Assembly: GCF_016907365.1 (NCBI RefSeq) | Contig: NZ_JAFBBV010000001.1 | Coordinates: forward strand, 620,001-684,000 | DNA: 64,000 nucleotides | Reading direction: 5' to 3' | DNA from: Oerskovia paurometabola | Lineage (GTDB): Bacteria > Actinomycetota > Actinomycetes > Actinomycetales > Cellulomonadaceae | In this document: positions 58,674-64,000 of the stretch, in pieces | Numbering within the stretch: the first letter of the stretch is position 1 | How the letters are laid out: each line of letters opens with the position of its first letter | Notes under the pieces: model-generated | What the model saw: the letters and a program-made list of their open reading frames with translations, nothing else | What the model was told of the DNA's origin: nothing | Database searches by the model: none | Program-made: the position numbers and the translations under genes

Positions 58674-60167
58674 TTGACGATCGAGGGCGCACGACCGGCA
58701 GGACCAGCGGTCGACCCGGACGACCGGGCCTTCTTCGGGCACCCGCGGGGCCTGTCGACCCTGTTCGGTCTCGAGGTCTGGGAGCGGTTCTCCTTCCTCG
58801 GGATGCAGGCGATCCTCGTCCTGTTCTTCACGGCGACCGTCGCGGACGACGGGCTCGGGATGGCGGCGGGGCCGGCCGCATCGATCGCGGCGGGCTACGG
58901 GACGATGGTCTACCTGGTCTCGGTCGGGGGCGGGTGGATCGCGGACCGGGTCCTGGGCTCGTACCGCGCGGTCCTGTGGGGCGGCATCCTCATCGCGTGC
59001 GGGCACTACACCATGGCGATCCCCGCCGAGCTCTCGACGTGGCTCGGGCTGGTCCTCATCAGCCTGGGCACGGGCCTGCTCAAGCCCAACGTGTCGACCC
59101 TCGTGGGCAAGCTCTACTCGACCACCGACGAACGCCGGGACGCCGGGTTCGCGCTCTACTACATGGGCATCAACGTCGGGGCGTTCTTCGGGCCCCTCGT
59201 GACGGGGTGGCTCGGTGCCGACGTCGGCTGGCACTGGGGGTTCTCGGCCGCCGCGATCGGTATGACCGCAGGAGTGGTGCAGTACGTCGTCGGTCGCAAG
59301 CACGTCCCCGGGCACGGGCGCGGCCCCGAGGCGCCACTGCCACCGGCCGTGATGCGCCGGACCCTGTGGATCCTGGGAGGCGCCGCGGCAGGGGTGGTGA
59401 TCCTCGCCGTCGGGCTCGCGCTCGTGGGGCGGCTCAGCATCGCGGGCGTCGTCGACGCGCTGACCGTGGTCGCCATGGCCGCCCCGATCGTCTACTTCAC
59501 CGTCATGTTCCGCAGCCCCCGCGTGACGGGGGAGGAGCGCGGCCGCCTGCGGCCGTTCCTCGTGCTGTGGTTCGCGTCGGTCGCGTTCAACTTCGTGCTC
59601 TTCCAGGCGTACAGCGTCCTGATCCTGCTGGCCGACCAGCACGTCGAGCGCACGATCTTCGGGTGGGAGGCTCCCGCGGCCTGGTTCAGCTCGTTCCTGG
59701 GCGGCGTCGAGGTGCTCGTCGCGCCCGTGGTCGCGGCGCTGTGGACCTGGCTCGGGCCCCGACAGCCGCACGCGTCCAAGAAGATCGCGATCGGCGCGCT
59801 GCTCGGCGGGCTGTCCTACCTGGTCCTCGTGCCCGCCGTGACGGGGCAGAGCGGCGACTGGAAGATCGCCGTGTGGTGGCTCCTGGCCTCGCTCCTGCTG
59901 CTCGGCCTCGGGGACGTGCTGCTCCAGACGACGGGCCTGTCCGCGACGACCAAGCTCGCCCCCGCGGCGTTCTCGAGCCAGTCGATGGCCGTGTGGTTCC
60001 TGTCGATCGCGCTCGCGAACGGTATCCAGGCGCAGACCGTCCGGTTCTACGGCGAGATCCCCGACGGCCTGTACTTCACGCTCAACGGCGCGGTCGCGGT
60101 GCTCGTCGCGGTCGTCGTCCTGGTCCTCTCGCCCTGGATGAAGCGGACCATGCACCCCGTCCACTGA
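58674..60167 (+). CDS. POT/PTR2 family proton-dependent oligopeptide transporter
   Basis: A 497-residue transporter with about 14 membrane helices. Family signatures: HPRGLSTLFGLEVWERFSFLGMQAILVLFFT (the ExxERFxYxG motif as EVWERFSFLG), GGWIADRVLGSYR, GLLKPNVSTLVGKLY and FALYYMGINVGAFFGPLVTGWLG. It imports di- and tripeptides with protons. The start is a TTG with GGAGGG close by. TAGGTT at 58616-58621 is the likely -10, so a leader of about 45 bases is expected; an ATG at 58628 right after it is in another frame. The S15 hydrolase downstream may act on imported peptides. Confidence 0.92.
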   Translation: MTIEGARPAGPAVDPDDRAFFGHPRGLSTLFGLEVWERFSFLGMQAILVLFFTATVADDGLGMAAGPAASIAAGYGTMVYLVSVGGGWIADRVLGSYRAVLWGGILIACGHYTMAIPAELSTWLGLVLISLGTGLLKPNVSTLVGKLYSTTDERRDAGFALYYMGINVGAFFGPLVTGWLGADVGWHWGFSAAAIGMTAGVVQYVVGRKHVPGHGRGPEAPLPPAVMRRTLWILGGAAAGVVILAVGLALVGRLSIAGVVDALTVVAMAAPIVYFTVMFRSPRVTGEERGRLRPFLVLWFASVAFNFVLFQAYSVLILLADQHVERTIFGWEAPAAWFSSFLGGVEVLVAPVVAALWTWLGPRQPHASKKIAIGALLGGLSYLVLVPAVTGQSGDWKIAVWWLLASLLLLGLGDVLLQTTGLSATTKLAPAAFSSQSMAVWFLSIALANGIQAQTVRFYGEIPDGLYFTLNGAVAVLVAVVVLVLSPWMKRTMHPVH

Positions 60168-60183
60168 CCGGTGCGCGCCACCG

Positions 60184-60233
60184 GCACCACCCGAACGACT
60201 GCACCACCCGAACGACTGCACCACCCGAACGAC
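60184..60233 (+). repeat. 17-bp direct repeat, three copies
   Basis: GCACCACCCGAACGACT occurs at 60184-60200 and 60201-60217, and 16 bases of it at 60218-60233. It fills the gap between the transporter stop and the ribosome site of the hydrolase gene. Confidence 0.9.
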
Positions 60234-60253
60234 CCAGCACCGGAGGAATGACC

Positions 60254-62434
60254 ATGCGGTACGTGACCGAGCTCCCGTTCGAGACCACGGTCGAGGACCA
60301 CTGGATACCCCTCGCCGACGGGACACGCCTCGCCGCGCGTGTCTGGCGACCGGTCGACCCCACGCCCGTCCCCGCGATCCTGGAGTACCTGCCGTACCGG
60401 CTGTCCGACTGGACCGCCCCGCGCGACGCGCAGCGCCACCCGTACTACGCGGGCCACGGGTACGCGTCGGTGCGCGTCGACATCCGCGGCAGCGGGAACT
60501 CGGACGGCCACCAGGACGACGAGTACTCCCCGACCGAGCTCGCCGACGGCGTCGCGGTCGTCGAGTGGCTCGCCGCGCAGGAGTGGTGCAGCGGCAAGGT
60601 CGGGATGTTCGGCATCTCGTGGGGAGGGTTCAACGCCCTGCAGGTCGCGGCCCTCGCGCCCGAGGCGCTCGCGGCGATCGTCACGGTGTGCTCGACCGAC
60701 GACCGGTACGACAACGACGTGCACTACACGGGCGGGTCCGTCCTCGCGGTCGACATGCACGCGTGGGCCGCGACCATGCTCGCGTTCTGCTCCCGGCCCC
60801 CGGACCCGGCCGTCGTGGGCGAACGATGGAAGGAGCAGTGGCTCGACCGCCTCGAGCACACCGAGCCGTTCGTCCACACCTGGCTCGACCACCAGACGCG
60901 CGACGACTACTGGCGCCACGGCAGCGTCGTCGAGGACTACTCGGCGATCACAGCCGCGGTGCTCGCGGTCGGCGGGTGGAACGACCCCTACCGCGACACG
61001 GTCCTGCGGCTCGTCGCCGCGGGGGACCAGGCGGCCGAGGGCGACCGCGCCCTGGGCGGCCCGGTCCGGGGGATCGTCGGCCCCTGGTCGCACCAGTACC
61101 CCGACCGCGGGCTGCCGCCCGGCCCCTCGATCGGGTTCCTCCAGGAGACCCTGCGCTGGTGGGACCAGTTCCTCAAGGACGAGGACACGGGCGCGCTCGA
61201 CGAACCGGCGCTGCGCGCGTGGGTCACCGAGTCCGTGCCGCCCGCCACGGTCTACGACGAGCTGCCCGGCCGCTGGGTCGGGGAGGCGCAGTGGCCGTCC
61301 CCGCACGTCCGGCCCACGGTGCTCCCGCTCGCGGGAGCGCCCGGTGGAACGGACGACACCGACACCGACGACGACGCGGGTGCCCCCGTGCTCCGCACGA
61401 CCGCCCCGCTCGTCACGCAGCTTCCCGCCCACCGGGGACCTGCGAGCGGCGGGCCGACGGCCCCGGCGGACGTGCCGCCGTCGTGCCTCGTGGCCTCTCC
61501 GCAGCACACCGGGATCGACGCGGGGCGCTTCTTCCCGTTCGGCAACGACGCGGACCTGCCGCCCGACCAACGCGAGGAGGACGGGCGGTCGGTGTGCTTC
61601 GACTCGGCCCCGCTCACCCAGCGGCTCGAGATCCTGGGCCGTGCACGGGTCCGCCTGCGCCTGTCGTCCGCGGGCGACAAGGGGCAGGTCGTGGCGCGGC
61701 TGTGCGACGTGGGCCCCGACGGCTCGTCGACGCTCGTGACCCGTGGCGTGCTCAACCTGTCGGCCCGCGAGGGGCGCGACCGCGTGGTCCCCTGGGAACC
61801 CGGCACGACGCACGACGTGACGTTCGAGCTCAGCGGCGTGGGGTACGCCCTCGCCCCCGGGCACCGGCTCCGGCTCGCGGTCTCGTCGGCGTACTGGCCG
61901 TGGGTGTGGCCGCAGCCGGGCGGTGCGGCGCTCGCGGTCGCGCCCGCGGGCAGCTCTCTCGAGCTCCCGGTGCACGACGGCGCAGCCCCCGGCGGGCACC
62001 CCGTCGTCACCTTCGAGGAGCCCGAGCAGGCGCCCCCGCTCGGTGTCGTCTACCCGCAGGACGCGGACCAACGACCCGAGCGACGCGTCGTGCGCGACGT
62101 CGCGGCGGACGAATGGCTCCTGGAGGTCGACCCGCGGTACGGCGGGACGCGCGTCTACCCGGACGGCCTCGAGTTCACCGAGGACGCGCTCGAGCGCTAC
62201 TGGATCGGGCGCGACCCGCTGAGCGCACGCACGCGTTCCGACTGGAGCGTGCGGCTGCGCAGGCCAGGGGCCACACCGTCCGACCTCGCGTGGGACGCGA
62301 GCGTCGTGACGCGCTCGGAGATCTCGTGCGACGCCGAGTTCTTCCACACCGACGACGAGGTCGTGGCGCGCGACGGCGAGGACGTGGTGTTCGAGCGCAG
62401 GTGGCGGCGCAGCATCCGCCGCACTGCGGGGTGA
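60254..62434 (+). CDS. CocE/NonD family hydrolase (peptidase S15-like)
   Basis: A 726-residue serine hydrolase. The alpha/beta domain holds the nucleophile in GMFGISWGGFNALQ (GxSxGG), Asp in VGGWNDPYRDTV and His in VGPWSHQYPD. A jelly-roll C-terminal domain follows (about 430-640; YALAPGHRLRLAVSSAYWPWVWPQ), as in CocE and X-Pro dipeptidyl peptidases. No signal peptide. The second of two nearby ATGs is used because GGAGGA is 6 bases before it. With the POT transporter it may form a peptide-use pair; ester hydrolysis is also possible. Confidence 0.9.
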   Translation: MRYVTELPFETTVEDHWIPLADGTRLAARVWRPVDPTPVPAILEYLPYRLSDWTAPRDAQRHPYYAGHGYASVRVDIRGSGNSDGHQDDEYSPTELADGVAVVEWLAAQEWCSGKVGMFGISWGGFNALQVAALAPEALAAIVTVCSTDDRYDNDVHYTGGSVLAVDMHAWAATMLAFCSRPPDPAVVGERWKEQWLDRLEHTEPFVHTWLDHQTRDDYWRHGSVVEDYSAITAAVLAVGGWNDPYRDTVLRLVAAGDQAAEGDRALGGPVRGIVGPWSHQYPDRGLPPGPSIGFLQETLRWWDQFLKDEDTGALDEPALRAWVTESVPPATVYDELPGRWVGEAQWPSPHVRPTVLPLAGAPGGTDDTDTDDDAGAPVLRTTAPLVTQLPAHRGPASGGPTAPADVPPSCLVASPQHTGIDAGRFFPFGNDADLPPDQREEDGRSVCFDSAPLTQRLEILGRARVRLRLSSAGDKGQVVARLCDVGPDGSSTLVTRGVLNLSAREGRDRVVPWEPGTTHDVTFELSGVGYALAPGHRLRLAVSSAYWPWVWPQPGGAALAVAPAGSSLELPVHDGAAPGGHPVVTFEEPEQAPPLGVVYPQDADQRPERRVVRDVAADEWLLEVDPRYGGTRVYPDGLEFTEDALERYWIGRDPLSARTRSDWSVRLRRPGATPSDLAWDASVVTRSEISCDAEFFHTDDEVVARDGEDVVFERRWRRSIRRTAG

Positions 62435-62439
62435 GCTCC

Positions 62440-62501
62440 GCCGAGAAGTGAGCAGACGCCCCTGATCTGACCCGATCAGGGGCGTCTGCTCACTTCTCGG
62501 C
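62440..62501. terminator. 28-bp perfect stem-loop between the hydrolase and the MaoC gene
   Basis: Arms 62440-62467 and 62474-62501 are perfectly complementary over 28 bp with a TGACCC loop, the longest perfect stem in the window. It lies between convergent genes. Confidence 0.85.
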
Positions 62502-62519
62502 GAGCGGCAGGAACAGCGT

Positions 62520-63497
62520 TCAGCGGGGCGTGACCGTCCCGCTGAAGTGGCGCTTGCCGCTCCGGCCGTTCCAGCCTGCGTACGTGAAGATGCCCGGGTG
62601 AGCGGCGTCGTCGGGTGTTCGGGTGATGGCGACCTGGACCGTGCCCGGAAGCAGGACCGGCTTCTCGAACTCGACCGTCCAGTCGTAGGCGTCGCCGCGA
62701 GCGGCGCCGACCTCGGCCAGCGCGCGGGCCGCCGTGTACATGCCGTGCGCGATGGTCCGCGGGAAGCCGAACGCCTTGGCGCCCAGGGCCGAGGTGTGGA
62801 TGGGGTTGCGGTCGCCGGAGATCGCGCCGTACGCGCGCCCGGTCCCGCTGCCGAGCTCCCAGCGTGCGGTCGGGAGCGGTGGCACGAAGTCCTCGCGGGG
62901 CGCCTCCTCGGTCCGCTGAGAGGGCGCCTCCTCCTCCGACGGCAGACCGAACCCCTTGGCCAGGTACGTCGAGACGCCGCGGTACGCGAGCTCGCCGCCC
63001 GTGCTCACCTCGGTCACGAGGTCCACCTGGACCCCGCGCCGGTGCGCGCGCAGGTTCTCGGCGGTCGCGCGCACCTCGAGCACGTCGCCGACCCGCACGG
63101 GCTGATGCAGCGACACCGCGTTCGACACGTGCACCAGGCCCAGCAGCGGCAGCGGGAAGTCGCCGCGGACCATGAGGGCGGTCGCGAGCGGGAACGCGAG
63201 CACGTGCAGGTAGCCCGCGGGCAGGGTGTCGTCGACACGCTCGCCGACCAGCCGCTGGTACGCGGTCAGGTGCTCGGTCACGTCCGCGGTCGGGACGTCG
63301 GCGACGCGGTAGACGACGTCCGGCAGGACGACGTCGCGCGGCCCGGGAAGGACGCGCCCCACGGGGGAGCGGGTCACGGCGATCCGGCCCGACGACGCCA
63401 CGCCCCTCGCATACAGGCCGCCGAGCCCCGGCAGCGTGGGCAGCGTGACGAGACGCGGGTTGCGGCGCTCGGGGGCCTCCTGCGCGGCGGCCGTCAC
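62520..63497 (-). CDS. MaoC-like (R)-3-hydroxyacyl dehydratase, HtdX type
   Basis: A 325-residue double hot-dog protein. The C-terminal hot-dog carries the hydratase 2 motif as [35 protein letters not shown] (Asp and His catalytic). The N-terminal half ([37 protein letters not shown]) is the non-catalytic partner. This matches mycobacterial HtdX. The GTG overlaps the stop of the upstream reductase (GTGA), so the two act in the same fatty-acid or 3-hydroxyacyl pathway. Confidence 0.9.
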   Translation of the reverse strand: MTAAAQEAPERRNPRLVTLPTLPGLGGLYARGVASSGRIAVTRSPVGRVLPGPRDVVLPDVVYRVADVPTADVTEHLTAYQRLVGERVDDTLPAGYLHVLAFPLATALMVRGDFPLPLLGLVHVSNAVSLHQPVRVGDVLEVRATAENLRAHRRGVQVDLVTEVSTGGELAYRGVSTYLAKGFGLPSEEEAPSQRTEEAPREDFVPPLPTARWELGSGTGRAYGAISGDRNPIHTSALGAKAFGFPRTIAHGMYTAARALAEVGAARGDAYDWTVEFEKPVLLPGTVQVAITRTPDDAAHPGIFTYAGWNGRSGKRHFSGTVTPR

Positions 63498-64000
63498 GCG
63501 CCCACCAGGCTCTGGCCGCACACGCGCAGCACCTGGCCGTTGACGCCCGCCGCGGCCGGGGACGCGAGGAACGCGACGGCCTCGGCGACGTCGATCGGCA
63601 GGCCGCCCTGCTGGAGCGAGGACACGCGGCGGGCCATCTCGCGCTGGACGAGCGGGATCGAGGCGGTCATGTCGGTCTCGATGAACCCGGGCGCGACGGC
63701 GTTGGCCGAGCCGCCGAGCGGGGCCAGGAGGCGCGCGGTCGCGCGCGTGTGCCCGATGACCCCGGCCTTGGAGGCGCCGTAGTTCGTCTGGCCCCGGTTG
63801 CCCGCGATGCCGCTCGTCGAGGCGAGCGAGACGATGTGCGGCGCCTCCGAGAAGCCGTTCGCGCCCAGCAGGTACTCGTTGATCCGCAGCTGCGAGAGCA
63901 GGTTGACCGCGATGACGGCGTCCCACTTGTCGGGGGACATGTTGGCGAGCAGCTTGTCGCGCAGGATCCCGGCGTTGTGGACCAGGATGTGCAGTCCGCC
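63494..64000 (-). CDS. 3-oxoacyl-ACP reductase, FabG4-like (partial, cut by window edge)
   Basis: The last 168 residues of an SDR, open to the window edge. It shows [32 protein letters not shown], catalytic Ser in [25 protein letters not shown] (YxxxK) and [15 protein letters not shown]. Sequence and coupling to a MaoC dehydratase fit the high-molecular-weight FabG4 type, but the N-terminal part needed to prove this lies outside the window. A methionine inside the visible part is not the start. Confidence 0.88.
   Translation of the reverse strand, partial: GGLHILVHNAGILRDKLLANMSPDKWDAVIAVNLLSQLRINEYLLGANGFSEAPHIVSLASTSGIAGNRGQTNYGASKAGVIGHTRATARLLAPLGGSANAVAPGFIETDMTASIPLVQREMARRVSSLQQGGLPIDVAEAVAFLASPAAAGVNGQVLRVCGQSLVGA

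Noticed and set aside
58628..62434. A 1268-codon plus-strand open frame starting at an ATG right after TAGGTT, running through the transporter in another frame and into the S15 hydrolase
   Set aside because: The first half lacks protein-family character and is a high-GC shadow. The transporter frame has clear POT motifs, and the hydrolase has its own GGAGGA and ATG at 60254.

Overview
The window is a high-GC (about 72% by eye) stretch of an actinobacterial chromosome. Gene content points to a cellulolytic member of the Micrococcales, such as a Cellulomonas, Oerskovia or Cellulosimicrobium relative. It has a cytosolic cellobiose phosphorylase, a secreted GH6-Fn3-CBM2 cellulase, LacI regulators, both SAM-I and SAM-IV riboswitches, a perfect actinobacterial LexA box and many leaderless genes that begin 6-8 bases after a TANNNT -10 element. 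No tRNA, rRNA, CRISPR array, transposase or phage gene is visible. Species assignment is inference.

Layout. 1-3.5 kb: an ABC-2 exporter, a TetR regulator and two coupled proline-rich DUF4190 membrane proteins. 3.7-8.5 kb: a nucleotidyltransferase-phosphohexomutase fusion followed by cellobiose phosphorylase, which reads as a cellobiose-to-glucose-phosphate module. 8.6-13.2 kb: exonuclease III, an SDR, and pyrE between two paralogous membrane-anchored proteins, then lemA, whose start codon is out of frame. 13.4-18.1 kb: a giant cell-wall HtaA-type haem protein behind an iron-box-like sequence. 18.2-24.6 kb: a CitAB-type two-component system divergent from a tctCBA-usp tricarboxylate transporter operon. 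24.8-28.5 kb: a NagD-like phosphatase with a DedA protein, an RNA methyltransferase and fructose-bisphosphate aldolase. 28.7-32.5 kb: a PAS-GAF-PP2C-HATPase phosphatase between two STAS antagonist genes, then a DUF3151 gene.

32.9-49.1 kb carries purine genes in the order purA, purD, purC, purS, purQ, all on the plus strand, with accessory modules between them. Between purA and purD lies a SipW-type surface-protein cassette: a TasA-like protein, a sortase substrate, an RCC1 propeller and an ER-type signal peptidase. Between purD and purC lie the GH6 cellulase, a LacI repressor and a helix-turn-helix-less sugar-sensor-PAS protein. Between purC and purS lie a stand-alone SOS-controlled HNH nuclease and a PadR-membrane pair.

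49.2-58.6 kb: DUF1345, a metallo-hydrolase, an LLM oxidoreductase, then two sulfur transcription units. Rhodanese-metZ sits behind a SAM-I riboswitch, and a SufS-like cysteine desulfurase sits behind a SAM-IV riboswitch. Two paralogous acetyltransferases flank a CsbD protein. 58.6-64 kb: a POT peptide transporter with an S15/CocE hydrolase, and the end of a FabG4-HtdX-type pair cut by the window edge. Long stem-loops separate many convergent or tandem units.

The strongest candidates for new biology are the SipW/RCC1 surface cassette, the NTP-transferase-phosphomutase fusion with its possible leader attenuator, the LexA-controlled leaderless mini-HNH gene, the output-less PBP-PAS sensor beside the cellulase locus, and TAG stop codons reused as the start of the next gene's -10 element.
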